Assembly: GCA_035654775.1 (NCBI GenBank)
Contig: DASRWB010000039.1
Span: forward strand, 1 to 56,201
Source of the DNA: HKST-UBA85 sp035654775
GTDB lineage: Bacteria; Bacteroidota; Bacteroidia; Flavobacteriales; Flavobacteriaceae
Direction: 5' to 3'
DNA: 56,201 nucleotides
Shown: piece by piece, positions 1 to 8,237 of the stretch
Position numbering within the stretch: the stretch's first letter is position 1
Layout: the number at the start of each line of letters is the position of its first letter
Notes under the pieces: model-generated
Database searches by the model: none
What the model was told of the DNA's origin: nothing
Seen by the model: the letters and a program-made list of their open reading frames with translations, nothing else
Made by a program: the position numbers and the translations under genes

Positions 1-1101
1 AAAGAAGTGGTTCCACACATTGAGAAATGGGAAAAAACTGGAACAGTGGAACGCTTTATTTGGAAAAAATTTGGTGATATGGGGTTTTTTGGTTTGGCTT
101 ATCCTGAAGCTTATGGTGGGTTAAACCTGGATTTATTTTACACAGTGATATTTTTAGAGGAACTTCAAAAAATAAATTCTGGAGGTTTTGCTGCAAATAT
201 GTGGGCCCATGCCTATTTGGCCATGACCCATGTTAATAAGGAAGGAAGCCATGAGATAAAAGAAAAATATTTAGCTTCTAGTATAATTGGAGATAAAATA
301 GGTTGTTTGTGCATCACGGAACCATTTGGAGGAAGTGATGTGGCAGGTATGCGAACCACAGCTGTTAAAAAAGGAGATACCTATGTCATTAATGGCTCTA
401 AAACCTTTATTACCAACGGCGTTTATAGCGATTATTTAGTGGTTGCTGCCAAAACGGACCCAGATGCAGGACATCGTGGAATGAGTATTTTTATCATGGA
501 TAGGGAAACATCAGGAATCTCTGCAACCAAGTTAGATAAATTGGGTTGGAGAGCTAGTGACACGGCCGAAATAGCTTTCGATAATGTGGTTATTCCAGCC
601 AATCAATTAATGGGAGAAGAAGGTAAAGGCTTTCCTTACATCATGCAACATTTTGCACTGGAAAGATTGATTATGGGAATCAATGCGCATGCAAGAGCAG
701 AATACGCCTTAGATTATGCCAAACAATACATGAGCGAACGTACTGCTTTTGGTAAAACCATAGATCAATTTCAAGCCTTAAGGCATCGCTATGCTGAGTT
801 GTATTCAGATATGGAAATGTGTCGTGAATTCAACTATTCTGTTGCTTACAGACTTGACAAAGGCGAATACGTTGTAAAACAAGCAACGATGTCTAAATTA
901 AAATCCACCAAAATGGCAGATGAAGTTATTAATGAGTGTCTTCAGTTTTTAGGAGGCTATGGTTATATGGAAGAATACCCAATGGCCAGACTACTTCGAG
1001 ACAGCCGATTGGGCCCAATTGGAGGAGGGACTTCAGAAATTCTTCGTGAAATTTTGGCCAAAATGATTTTAGACGATAAAAACTATAAACCTGCTACTTG
1101 A
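1..1101 (+). CDS. Acyl-CoA dehydrogenase, 5'-truncated by the window edge
   Basis: FAD-dependent acyl-CoA dehydrogenase, which forms the alpha-beta double bond of acyl-CoA in fatty-acid or amino-acid breakdown and passes electrons to ETF. The frame is open from base 1, so the natural start lies outside the window and only about 366 C-terminal residues are seen. Visible family marks are the middle-domain stretch CITEPFGGSDVAGM, a substrate-loop region rich in Gly/Asp, the C-terminal helical domain, and the closing signature FLGGYGYMEEYP followed by GGGTSEILRE. The substrate (short chain, glutaryl or branched chain) cannot be fixed from sequence alone. The next gene starts 14 bp downstream, so the two may be co-transcribed. 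Confidence 0.9.
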   Translation, partial: KEVVPHIEKWEKTGTVERFIWKKFGDMGFFGLAYPEAYGGLNLDLFYTVIFLEELQKINSGGFAANMWAHAYLAMTHVNKEGSHEIKEKYLASSIIGDKIGCLCITEPFGGSDVAGMRTTAVKKGDTYVINGSKTFITNGVYSDYLVVAAKTDPDAGHRGMSIFIMDRETSGISATKLDKLGWRASDTAEIAFDNVVIPANQLMGEEGKGFPYIMQHFALERLIMGINAHARAEYALDYAKQYMSERTAFGKTIDQFQALRHRYAELYSDMEMCREFNYSVAYRLDKGEYVVKQATMSKLKSTKMADEVINECLQFLGGYGYMEEYPMARLLRDSRLGPIGGGTSEILREILAKMILDDKNYKPAT

Positions 1102-1115
1102 TTAAAGCTAAAATT

Positions 1116-2540
1116 ATGAAATCATCCCCTTTCAAACATGTTTTAGGTCTTATTGTTTTTTTTAGTGGTTTGTCCGTTTTTTCACAAACCGAAATTAAAA
1201 ATTCGGTATTAGATGCAGAAACCTTTCAACCATTGGAGAGTGCTAGTGTATATGTTAAAAACACTACCATAGGAACTATTACCAATACAGATGGTAAGTT
1301 TGTTTTGGTAGTTCCAGAAAGATATCAAAGTGATACTTTGGTAATCTCATCTATTGGTTATAAAAGTTATAAAGTTCCTGTCAATGAATTCGATAGTAGT
1401 TTTGACGTGTATCTAGAGCCAGATGTGGCCTCATTGGACGAAATACTTCTGGTTGCTGATACTAGACCAAAAACTGGAAACGATATCGTACTTAGAGCTT
1501 TGGAAAGGCTCTCTGAGAATTTACCAGATTCTGCTTATTTGGAAAAAGGGTTTGTAAGGCATAAAGAACGAAATAAAAAGGAATTTAAATGGTTGGTTGA
1601 AGGAGCCATCACGCTTTACGATTCCAGCTATCAAACAAATACTTCAGAGTTTCTTAAGATTAACGTCGATGAGGTGCGAAAAAGTTATGACTTAAGAGAT
1701 GTAGATAGTTTGTTAACCTATACAGCATATTTAAAAGACAAGTCCAACAATAGAGATTTAAAGGCAAAGAATTTAAGAAGGGATACCATAAAAACTTCAT
1801 CTTTAATAAAAGCCATTAAATGGAATGATACCAGAATAAATGGTTTAGAGACTTTGTTTCACGGAAAGTTAAACCTTGTAAGAAATTCTAGTAATCCAAA
1901 AGCTTTGTTTAACGAAAACATATTGGACCAACATCTATTTTCTTTAGACACCATTTTGGTTGATAATGATAGAAAAATTTATAAAATCAAAATTTCAAAA
2001 GGGAAAGACTATATCAATTTAGAAACAAAAGGGATCTATAATGATGGGTATCATGCCAATGGTTGGATTTATATTTATTGGGACACGTATGCCATTAAAA
2101 AAATAGAATATGAATTAATTGCAGCATCCAGTGCTCAAAAAAGTAGAAGTAAGACTTTATTTGGAACTCAGGTAAACCATAAATTAATAATTAATTATAT
2201 GGAATATCAAGATAAAATGTATCCAAGTTATATATATTACGAAACGCCAAAATTGATAAATGTTGGCGCTAAATCTGGAAGTACAGCAATTGGAGAAGAA
2301 AAAGAAAGCAAACCAGAGGAACGATACTACTACACCGTTCAGGAAATATTGTTCACAGAAATTATCTTGGATAAACAGAAAATTAAGGATGCTTTAAACA
2401 ACTCTTGGGATCCAGATATTTTCTCACCAAGACCTTATAATAAAGCCTTCTGGAAAAACTATAATACTTTATTGGAGAGTGAAGAGGAAGAAAAACTTAT
2501 TCAAGATTTAACCAAGCGCTCTTCCTTATATAAAGAGTAG
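1116..2540 (+). CDS. Secreted protein with carboxypeptidase-regulatory-like (CarboxypepD_reg-like) domain
   Basis: Starts at ATG 1116 rather than the in-frame TTG at 1098, because residues 1-24 (MKSSPFKHVLGLIVFFSGLSV...) then form a clean Sec signal peptide ending near SVFSQ. Residues about 25-95 form a beta-sandwich CarboxypepD_reg-like domain (ESASVYVKNTTIGTITNTDG, then SSIGYKSYKV), common at the N-terminus of Bacteroidota envelope proteins. The remaining 380 residues are rich in Lys/Asn/Tyr and resemble the large Bacteroidota family of periplasmic or outer-membrane-associated proteins of unknown role. No enzymatic motif is visible. It is 474 aa long and has no TonB plug. The function is unknown. 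Confidence 0.75.
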   Translation: MKSSPFKHVLGLIVFFSGLSVFSQTEIKNSVLDAETFQPLESASVYVKNTTIGTITNTDGKFVLVVPERYQSDTLVISSIGYKSYKVPVNEFDSSFDVYLEPDVASLDEILLVADTRPKTGNDIVLRALERLSENLPDSAYLEKGFVRHKERNKKEFKWLVEGAITLYDSSYQTNTSEFLKINVDEVRKSYDLRDVDSLLTYTAYLKDKSNNRDLKAKNLRRDTIKTSSLIKAIKWNDTRINGLETLFHGKLNLVRNSSNPKALFNENILDQHLFSLDTILVDNDRKIYKIKISKGKDYINLETKGIYNDGYHANGWIYIYWDTYAIKKIEYELIAASSAQKSRSKTLFGTQVNHKLIINYMEYQDKMYPSYIYYETPKLINVGAKSGSTAIGEEKESKPEERYYYTVQEILFTEIILDKQKIKDALNNSWDPDIFSPRPYNKAFWKNYNTLLESEEEEKLIQDLTKRSSLYKE

Positions 2541-2651
2541 TAATTAGTATTTTAAATTAGATAAAACGTTTTTTATAGATACTGATATTAAGCTATTTAA
2601 AAAATTTTTAAAACTAAGATTCTGTTATTTGAAAAAAATATTATTTTTTAA

Positions 2652-2681
2652 TTGTTCATAATTAATTTGTTTCTATATTTG
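2652..2681 (+). promoter_or_regulatory. Bacteroidota sigma-A promoter of rpsU
   Basis: TTG at 2652-2654, a 19-bp spacer, and TATATTTG at 2674-2681. This fits the Bacteroidota -33/-7 consensus (TTG, about 19 bp, TAnnTTTG). It would give a leader of about 30 nt that includes the strong Shine-Dalgarno sequence of rpsU. Confidence 0.75.
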
Positions 2682-2702
2682 CGCCTTGAAATTCTAAAAG
2701 AG

Positions 2703-2709
2703 AGGAGGT
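2703..2709 (+). promoter_or_regulatory. Strong Shine-Dalgarno sequence of rpsU
   Basis: AGGAGGT lies 9 nt before the rpsU ATG and is fully complementary to the usual 16S 3' tail. Nearly every other gene in the window (for example tuf, rplK, rplL) has only A/T-rich sequence before its start, so this site stands out. In Flavobacteriia bS21 helps hide the anti-SD, and an SD before its own gene has been proposed to serve as a feedback control. Confidence 0.85.
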
Positions 2710-2718
2710 TAAGACACT

Positions 2719-2913
2719 ATGTTAATAATACCAATAAAAGAAGGAGAAAATATAGATAGAGCGTTAAAGCGTTATAAGCGAAAGTTTGACAAAACTGGAA
2801 CAAAACGTGCATTACAATCTCGTAAGCAGTTTAACAAGCCATCTGTAGTACGTAGAGCTCAAATTCAAAAAGCGCAATACATTCAACATTTAAGAGATCA
2901 AGAGAATATCTAA
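2719..2913 (+). CDS. rpsU: 30S ribosomal protein bS21
   Basis: A 64-aa basic protein of the small subunit platform. Typical bS21 features are the N-terminal IIPIKEGENIDRALKRYKRK and a Lys/Arg-rich helical tail. In Bacteroidota, bS21 with bS18 and bS6 sequesters the anti-Shine-Dalgarno end of 16S rRNA. The gene is a single unit with its own promoter (2652-2681), an unusually strong SD (2703-2709) and its own terminator (2942-2988), an arrangement suited to separate feedback control. Confidence 0.97.
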   Translation: MLIIPIKEGENIDRALKRYKRKFDKTGTKRALQSRKQFNKPSVVRRAQIQKAQYIQHLRDQENI

Positions 2914-2941
2914 TCTCTAATTTTTGTTAAATCCACAAAAA

Positions 2942-2988
2942 AATCCTGTCAACCATCGTTTAAGCGTGGGTTTGGCAGGATTTTTTTT
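2942..2988 (+). terminator. Rho-independent terminator of rpsU
   Basis: AATCCTG at 2942-2948 pairs with CAGGATT at 2976-2982, with further imperfect pairing inside (GTCAACC with GGTTTGG). A run of eight T follows at 2981-2988, 28 bp after the rpsU stop. Confidence 0.85.
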
Positions 2989-3046
2989 GCTCTATGACTA
3001 CCTATTTTAAAATTTCATATATTTACTTAACAATATAAACCTACAG

Positions 3047-3937
3047 ATGTCTTTAAATTCTTTTTTAGAATATTTATTGCTCGAAAAAAAATATTCGAAG
3101 CTTACTATAAATGCCTATCAACAAGATATCATCGAATTTTCTGGATTTATAAATTTGGAATACAACACCAACTCCATAGAAACAGTTAATTATTCACAAA
3201 TTAGAAGCTGGATTGTGAGCCTTGTAGAAAAAGGTATTTCAAATAGAAGTATCAACCGAAAAGTTTCAGCCTTGAATTCATACTTTAAGTTTTTATTAAA
3301 AACTGAAAGTGTTCAGGTCAATCCATTGGCAAAACACAAGGCCTTAAAAACCAGTAAAAAAATACAAGTCCCTTTTTCCGAAACTGAAATAGCAACTGTT
3401 TTAGATGAATTGTATTATGAAAATAATTTTGAAGGGATAAGGAACAAACTTATCATAGAGCTGCTTTATTCAACAGGAATAAGACGTATTGAACTGGTTG
3501 AGCTTAGACTAAAGGATATCGATTTTTCAAATAAAACCCTAAAAGTATTAGGAAAAAGAAACAAAGAGCGTTTTGTACCATTATTGGAAGCAGTCATGGA
3601 AACGTCAAAGGTGTATTTAGAGTTCAGAAATCAACTAAAAAACATTTCAGATAAAGAGGTTCTTTTTTTAACAAAAAATGGCGTTAAAATTTATGAAACA
3701 CTTGTTTACCGAATAATTAATGAGTATTTTAGTTTAGCATCTGGTAAGGTGAAAAAGAGTCCGCATATATTGAGACATTCTTTTGCGACACATTTACTGA
3801 ATCAAGGTGCAGATTTAAATGCTGTAAAAGAACTTTTGGGACATTCCAGTTTAGCTGCTACGCAAGTTTACACTCACAATAGTATAGCTGAGTTAAAGAA
3901 AGTATACTTAAACACACACCCTAGAAGTAAAAAATAA
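3047..3937 (+). CDS. xerC: Tyrosine recombinase XerC/XerD type
   Basis: Site-specific recombinase that resolves chromosome dimers at dif by DNA strand exchange. The 296-aa length matches Xer proteins. The N-terminal SAM-like core-binding domain covers residues 1-85 and the catalytic domain about 105-290. The full catalytic set is visible: R146 in STGIRRIEL, K170 in LGKRNKER, H240 and R243 in SPHILRHSFATHL, H266 in LLGHSS and nucleophile Y275 in TQVYTHN. Its position between rpsU and the hibernation factor, with no phage genes nearby, favours the housekeeping recombinase over an integrase. The XerC versus XerD label is by resemblance. Confidence 0.88.
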   Translation: MSLNSFLEYLLLEKKYSKLTINAYQQDIIEFSGFINLEYNTNSIETVNYSQIRSWIVSLVEKGISNRSINRKVSALNSYFKFLLKTESVQVNPLAKHKALKTSKKIQVPFSETEIATVLDELYYENNFEGIRNKLIIELLYSTGIRRIELVELRLKDIDFSNKTLKVLGKRNKERFVPLLEAVMETSKVYLEFRNQLKNISDKEVLFLTKNGVKIYETLVYRIINEYFSLASGKVKKSPHILRHSFATHLLNQGADLNAVKELLGHSSLAATQVYTHNSIAELKKVYLNTHPRSKK

Positions 3938-3975
3938 TCAGCATAACTTATTGTCTAATCTAAAACAAAAGTAGT

Positions 3976-4278
3976 ATGAAAGTAAACACGCAATCAGTCA
4001 ATTTTAATGCAGACAAGAAATTGATAGACTTTATTCAAAAGCGTATGGACAAGTTGGATTTATTTTATGATAAAGTAATTAGTTCAGATGTTTATTTAAA
4101 AGTGGAGAACACCAGTGATAAAGAAAACAAAATATTTGAGGCTCGGGTAAGTGTTCCTGGAGATAGTTTAGTGGTAAAAAAACAATGTAAAACTTTTGAA
4201 GAAGGTACAGATCTTGCAGTAGCGTCTTTAGAAAGACAACTTAAAAAACGAAAAGAAAAATTAAGAGCACATTTATAA
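3976..4278 (+). CDS. hpf: Ribosome hibernation-promoting factor, HPF/RaiA family (short form)
   Basis: A 100-aa protein of the S30AE/HPF fold, which binds the 30S decoding region and keeps idle ribosomes intact in stationary phase. The N-terminus (MKVNTQSVNFNADKKLIDFIQKRMDK) and the conserved basic end (ERQLKKRKEKLRAHL) match Bacteroidota HPF proteins. The long-form dimerisation domain is missing, so this is the short type. It lies 38 bp after the Xer gene and ahead of the tRNA-tuf operon. Confidence 0.88.
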   Translation: MKVNTQSVNFNADKKLIDFIQKRMDKLDLFYDKVISSDVYLKVENTSDKENKIFEARVSVPGDSLVVKKQCKTFEEGTDLAVASLERQLKKRKEKLRAHL

Positions 4279-4299
4279 GAAATTTTTCAGAAAAAATGT

Positions 4300-4329
4300 T
4301 TTGAAAAAGAAAATAAATATATACATTTG
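4300..4329 (+). promoter_or_regulatory. Promoter of the tRNA-tuf-secE-nusG operon
   Basis: TTTG at 4300-4303, 18-bp spacer, TACATTTG at 4322-4329. It is a good match to the Bacteroidota housekeeping promoter and sits 50 bp before the first tRNA. Confidence 0.7.
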
Positions 4330-4378
4330 CAGTCCGTTAGAAATAGCGGGCTTTTTTTTGGTAAAAAAAGTTAAGAAA

Positions 4379-4452
4379 GCCGATGTAGCTCAGCTGGCTA
4401 GAGCAGCTGATTTGTAATCAGCAGGTCGTGGGTTCGAGTCCCTCCATCGGCT
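4379..4452 (+). tRNA. tRNA-Thr(UGU), copy 1
   Basis: 74 nt. The acceptor stem GCCGATG pairs perfectly with CATCGGC, discriminator U. The anticodon arm has stem GCTGA/TCAGC with loop TTTGTAA, giving anticodon UGU. The T-arm contains GGTTCGAGTCCC. CCA is not encoded. It is the first gene of the tRNA-tuf operon. A near-identical copy lies at 23101-23174. Confidence 0.97.
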
Positions 4453-4529
4453 CAACAAAATCTAATTTTTAAATGCTTTCAAAAAGCTAAATTAGGAGAA
4501 GTTCTTTAATAGAGTGAAACATTTTAATA

Positions 4530-4611
<82 letters not shown>

Positions 4612-4665
4612 CATTATTTTTAAAGGTAAAAATAATAAGAATTAAAATACAGGATATTAAATATT

Positions 4666-4738
4666 GCGAGAGTAGCTCAGTTGGTAGAGCGTCAGCCTTC
4701 CAAGCTGAATGTCGCCGGTTCGAACCCGGTCTCTCGCT
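4666..4738 (+). tRNA. tRNA-Gly(UCC)
   Basis: 73 nt. The acceptor GCGAGAG pairs with CTCTCGC, discriminator U. The anticodon stem TCAGC/GCTGA with loop CTTCCAA gives anticodon UCC. The T-arm is CCGGTTCGAACCCGG. Confidence 0.97.
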
Positions 4739-4748
4739 CTTTTTTAAA

Positions 4749-4820
4749 GCCGGTGTAGCTCAGGGGTAGAGCGTTTCCTTGGTAAGGAAGAGGTCACGGG
4801 TTCAATTCCCGTCATTGGCT
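4749..4820 (+). tRNA. tRNA-Thr(GGU)
   Basis: 72 nt. The acceptor GCCGGTG pairs with CATTGGC using two G-U wobbles. The anticodon loop TTGGTAA gives anticodon GGU. It lies directly before tuf, as is common in Bacteroidota and other phyla (thrT-tuf). Confidence 0.96.
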
Positions 4821-4889
4821 CTTTTTAAAGATCAATTAAATTAGAATACACTAATATTATTATATAACTAAGATTAAATTATTTAAAAC

Positions 4890-6077
4890 ATGGCAAAGGC
4901 AACTTTCGATCGTTCAAAACCACACTTAAATATTGGTACAATTGGACACGTAGATCACGGTAAAACAACTTTAACTGCTGCTATTACTAAAGTATTAGCT
5001 GATGCAGGTTTATCAGAAGCGAGATCATTTGATCAAATTGATAACGCACCAGAAGAAAAAGAAAGAGGTATTACAATTAATACATCACACGTAGAATATG
5101 CAACAGCAAATCGTCACTACGCTCACGTTGACTGTCCAGGTCACGCGGATTACGTAAAGAACATGGTTACTGGTGCTGCACAAATGGATGGTGCTATCTT
5201 AGTAGTTGCGGCTACTGATGGTCCTATGCCACAAACTCGTGAGCACATCTTATTAGGACGTCAAGTAGGTATTCCTCGTATCGTGGTATTCATGAACAAA
5301 GTGGATATGGTTGATGATGCTGAGTTATTGGAATTGGTGGAAATGGAAATTAGAGATTTATTATCTTTCTATGAGTACGACGGAGATAATGGGCCTGTAA
5401 TTGCTGGTTCTGCTTTAGGAGCATTAAACGGTGAGCAGAAATGGGTTGATACAGTAATGGAGTTAATGGATGCTGTTGATAACTGGATCGAAGAGCCAAC
5501 TCGTGAAGTTGATAAGCCTTTCTTAATGCCTATCGAGGATGTATTCTCAATTACTGGTCGTGGAACTGTAGCTACAGGTCGTATCGAAACTGGTATAGCC
5601 AATACAGGAGATCCTGTTGAAATTATCGGTATGGGAGCTGAAAAATTAACTTCTACTATTACTGGAATCGAAATGTTCCGTCAAATTTTAGATAGAGGAG
5701 AAGCTGGAGATAACGCTGGTATCTTATTAAGAGGTATTGATAAAACTCAAATCTCTAGAGGTATGGTTATCGTTAAACCAGGTTCAGTAACACCACACAA
5801 AAAATTCAAAGCTGAGGTTTATATCCTTAAAAAAGAAGAAGGTGGACGTCACACACCATTCCATAATAACTACCGTCCACAGTTCTACGTTCGTACAACT
5901 GACGTAACTGGAAACATTGCACTTCCTGATGGGGTAGAGATGGTAATGCCTGGAGACAACTTAACAATCACTGTTGAGTTAATTCAACCTATTGCAATGA
6001 ATGTTGGTCTTCGTTTCGCTATCCGTGAAGGAGGAAGAACAGTTGGAGCTGGTCAGGTAACTGAAATTTTAGACTAA
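4890..6077 (+). CDS. tuf: Elongation factor Tu
   Basis: GTPase of 395 aa that delivers aminoacyl-tRNA to the ribosomal A site. G1 is GHVDHGKT (residues 19-26), G3 is DCPGH (81-85) and G4 is NKVD (136-139); domains 2 and 3 follow to the C-terminus QVTEILD. Codon use is strongly biased to A/T-ending codons (Gly GGT/GGA, Arg CGT, Leu TTA), as expected for a highly expressed gene. No SD precedes the ATG (only TTAAATTATTTAAAAC). It is followed by a long hairpin (6096-6133) and then tRNA-Trp. Confidence 0.99.
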   Translation: MAKATFDRSKPHLNIGTIGHVDHGKTTLTAAITKVLADAGLSEARSFDQIDNAPEEKERGITINTSHVEYATANRHYAHVDCPGHADYVKNMVTGAAQMDGAILVVAATDGPMPQTREHILLGRQVGIPRIVVFMNKVDMVDDAELLELVEMEIRDLLSFYEYDGDNGPVIAGSALGALNGEQKWVDTVMELMDAVDNWIEEPTREVDKPFLMPIEDVFSITGRGTVATGRIETGIANTGDPVEIIGMGAEKLTSTITGIEMFRQILDRGEAGDNAGILLRGIDKTQISRGMVIVKPGSVTPHKKFKAEVYILKKEEGGRHTPFHNNYRPQFYVRTTDVTGNIALPDGVEMVMPGDNLTITVELIQPIAMNVGLRFAIREGGRTVGAGQVTEILD

Positions 6078-6095
6078 TAAAGTTTAATTAAATAT

Positions 6096-6133
6096 CAAGT
6101 TAAGGTATTCCGTTTTCGGAATGCCTTCACTTG
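6096..6133 (+). other. Long hairpin between tuf and tRNA-Trp (processing site or attenuator)
   Basis: 17-nt arms at 6096-6112 and 6117-6133 around a TTTT loop (core ATTCCG-TTTT-CGGAAT), with one mismatch and one G-U pair. The 3' side is followed by only TATTT, so it is a poor intrinsic terminator. Six bases separate it from the 5' end of tRNA-Trp. RNase cleavage, transcript stabilisation after tuf or partial termination are all possible. Confidence 0.7.
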
Positions 6134-6138
6134 TATTT

Positions 6139-6211
6139 ACGGGTTTAGCTCAGTTGGTAGAGCACTGGTCTCCAAAACCAGGTGTCGGGAGTTCGAGTCT
6201 CTCAACCCGTG
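6139..6211 (+). tRNA. tRNA-Trp(CCA)
   Basis: 73 nt. The acceptor ACGGGTT pairs with AACCCGT, discriminator G. The anticodon stem CTGGT/ACCAG with loop CTCCAAA gives anticodon CCA. It lies in the conserved tuf-trnW-secE order. Confidence 0.97.
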
Positions 6212-6227
6212 CAATAAAAAATAACAA

Positions 6228-6425
6228 ATGGCTGGAATTATAAATTATATTAAAGATTCATTCGGCGAATTAAAGAACAACGTAACTTGGCCTACATGGG
6301 CTGAAGCACAAAGCTTAACGGTTCTAGTCGCTGTATTTTCAATCATTTTTTCACTTGCAATTTGGGGAGTAGATACCGTGTTTAGTCATGTAATCGAATT
6401 GTATTTTAAGTGGATTAAAGGATAA
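6228..6425 (+). CDS. secE: Preprotein translocase subunit SecE
   Basis: A 65-aa inner-membrane protein that clamps SecY in the Sec translocon. The conserved amphipathic helix (IKDSFGELKNNVTWPTWAEA, residues 8-27) is followed by one membrane span at about residues 28-55. This short single-span form is normal outside enterobacteria. It begins 16 bp after tRNA-Trp and lies 11 bp before nusG, the classical secE-nusG pair. Confidence 0.96.
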   Translation: MAGIINYIKDSFGELKNNVTWPTWAEAQSLTVLVAVFSIIFSLAIWGVDTVFSHVIELYFKWIKG

Positions 6426-6436
6426 AAATAGTAATT

Positions 6437-6991
6437 ATGTCTGAAGTGAGTGAAAAAAAATGGTACGTAGTAAGAGCCGTAAGTGGGCAAGAAAACAAGA
6501 TAAAAACCTACATCGAGAATGAAATTGCTCGATTGGGTTTACAAGATTATGTAGATCAAGTTTTAGTGCCTACCGAAAAAGTAGTTCAAATACGTAACGG
6601 AAAAAAAATAAGCAAGGAAAAAGTTTATTTCCCCGGATACATTATGATTCAGGCAAATTTGAGTGGTGAAATTCCTCACATTATTAAATCGGTTACCAAT
6701 GTCATTGGCTTTCTTGGAGAAACCAAAGGAGGAGATCCTGTGCCTTTAAGACAATCAGAAGTAAACAGAATGTTAGGAAAGGTTGACGAACTGGCAGTAG
6801 ATTCAGACGCAAGCGTTAATATCCCGTTCACCATTGGAGAAACGGTTAAGGTAATAGACGGACCGTTCAATGGCTTTGACGGTACCATAGAAAAGATAAA
6901 TGAAGAGAAACGTAAGCTTGAGGTAATGGTGAAAATCTTTGGAAGAAAAACACCATTGGAGTTAAGCTACATGCAAGTAGAAAAAGTATAA
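6437..6991 (+). CDS. nusG: Transcription termination/antitermination protein NusG
   Basis: A 184-aa factor that binds the RNA polymerase clamp and couples transcription to Rho or to the ribosome. The N-terminal NGN domain begins WYVVRAVSGQENKIKTYIE (residues 9-27) and holds FPGYIMIQ. The C-terminal KOW domain carries GETVKVIDGPFNGFDGTIE (about residues 134-152). Gene order secE-nusG-rplK is standard. The first CCGG in protein-coding DNA of the window occurs here at 6632-6635. Confidence 0.98.
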   Translation: MSEVSEKKWYVVRAVSGQENKIKTYIENEIARLGLQDYVDQVLVPTEKVVQIRNGKKISKEKVYFPGYIMIQANLSGEIPHIIKSVTNVIGFLGETKGGDPVPLRQSEVNRMLGKVDELAVDSDASVNIPFTIGETVKVIDGPFNGFDGTIEKINEEKRKLEVMVKIFGRKTPLELSYMQVEKV

Positions 6992-7070
6992 AATAATTGT
7001 TACACCAGATACCGATGTTCACATCTATCGCTTCCAAACCATAGAGTAACATCAATTAAAATTAGTTAAA

Positions 7071-7511
7071 ATGGCAAAAGAATTAAGTAAAGTAGTAAAA
7101 CTACAAGTTAGGGGAGGTGCAGCGAATCCGTCGCCACCGGTTGGACCCGCTTTAGGTGCCGCTGGAGTAAATATAATGGAGTTTTGTAAACAATTTAACG
7201 CAAGAACTCAGGACAAGCCCGGTAAAGTGCTTCCTGTTGTGATTTCTGTTTACAAAGACAAGTCTTTCGACTTTGTTATAAAAACTCCTCCTGCAGCAGT
7301 ACAATTGTTAGAAGCGGCCAAGGTGAAGAAGGGTTCTGGTGAGCCTCACGTTAGAAAAGTAGCGAAAATTACCTGGGATCAGGTTCGAACTATTGCAGAA
7401 GATAAAATGCAAGATTTAAACGCATTTACTATAGACGCTGCAATGCGCATGGTTGCCGGTACAGCAAGATCCATGGGTATAACCGTTAAAGGTGGTCAAG
7501 AACCCAATTAA
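7071..7511 (+). CDS. rplK: 50S ribosomal protein uL11
   Basis: A 146-aa protein of the GTPase-associated centre of the large subunit. Diagnostic stretches are KLQVRGGAANPSPPVGPALG near the N-terminus (rRNA and thiopeptide site) and VAGTARSMGITVKG at the C-terminus. It opens the rplKAJL block, with an 80-bp leader after nusG and no SD. Confidence 0.98.
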   Translation: MAKELSKVVKLQVRGGAANPSPPVGPALGAAGVNIMEFCKQFNARTQDKPGKVLPVVISVYKDKSFDFVIKTPPAAVQLLEAAKVKKGSGEPHVRKVAKITWDQVRTIAEDKMQDLNAFTIDAAMRMVAGTARSMGITVKGGQEPN

Positions 7512-7528
7512 TCTAACAAATTTAAAAG

Positions 7529-8218
7529 ATGGCAAGATTAACAAGAAAACAAAAAGAAGCAATGGCAAAAATTGAGAAAGGAAAACTTTACTCTATAGCC
7601 GAAGCTTCTGCATTAGTTAAAGAAATAACCAATACCAAGTTTGATGCTTCTGTAGATTTAGCAGTTCGTCTGGGAGTAGACCCTAGAAAAGCAAATCAAA
7701 TGGTGCGTGGTGTAGTAACACTACCACACGGTACAGGTAAAGACGTGAAAGTTTTAGCATTAGTTACTCCGGACAAAGAAGCAGAAGCCAAAGAAGCCGG
7801 AGCAGACTACGTAGGTCTGGACGAATATCTTGAAAAAATCAAGAACGGATGGACCGATGTTGATGTTATAATTACAATGCCTAGTGTAATGGGTAAATTA
7901 GGACCTTTAGGACGCGTTCTGGGACCGCGTGGATTGATGCCAAACCCAAAAACAGGTACTGTAACTATGGATGTCGCTAAAGCTGTAGGTGAAGTAAAAG
8001 CCGGTAAAATTGACTTCAAAGTAGATAAAACCGGTATTGTGCATGCCGCAATTGGAAAAGCCTCTTTCAGTGCTGATAAAATTGCAAGCAATGCAAATGA
8101 ATTATTACAAACATTAATAAAACTAAAACCAACTGCTGCAAAAGGAACTTATGTAAAAAGCATTTTTATGTCCAGTACCATGAGTCCAAGTGTTGCCGTT
8201 GATCCTAAAATAAATTAG
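7529..8218 (+). CDS. rplA: 50S ribosomal protein uL1
   Basis: A 229-aa L1-stalk protein that helps release deacylated tRNA. Signatures are FDASVDLAVRLGVDPRKANQ and the block GPLGRVLGPRGLMPNPKTGT around residues 125-145. It lies 17 bp after rplK. In other bacteria L1 represses its own L11-L1 mRNA; a candidate site could lie in the 80-bp leader of rplK, but I could not identify it with confidence. Confidence 0.98.
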   Translation: MARLTRKQKEAMAKIEKGKLYSIAEASALVKEITNTKFDASVDLAVRLGVDPRKANQMVRGVVTLPHGTGKDVKVLALVTPDKEAEAKEAGADYVGLDEYLEKIKNGWTDVDVIITMPSVMGKLGPLGRVLGPRGLMPNPKTGTVTMDVAKAVGEVKAGKIDFKVDKTGIVHAAIGKASFSADKIASNANELLQTLIKLKPTAAKGTYVKSIFMSSTMSPSVAVDPKIN

Positions 8219-8237
8219 GTAGTTAAAACCTTTAATC

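Noticed and set aside
3047..3937. Xer-type gene as the integrase of a genomic island
   Set aside because: Flanked by rpsU and hpf, a housekeeping setting, with no att repeats or cargo.
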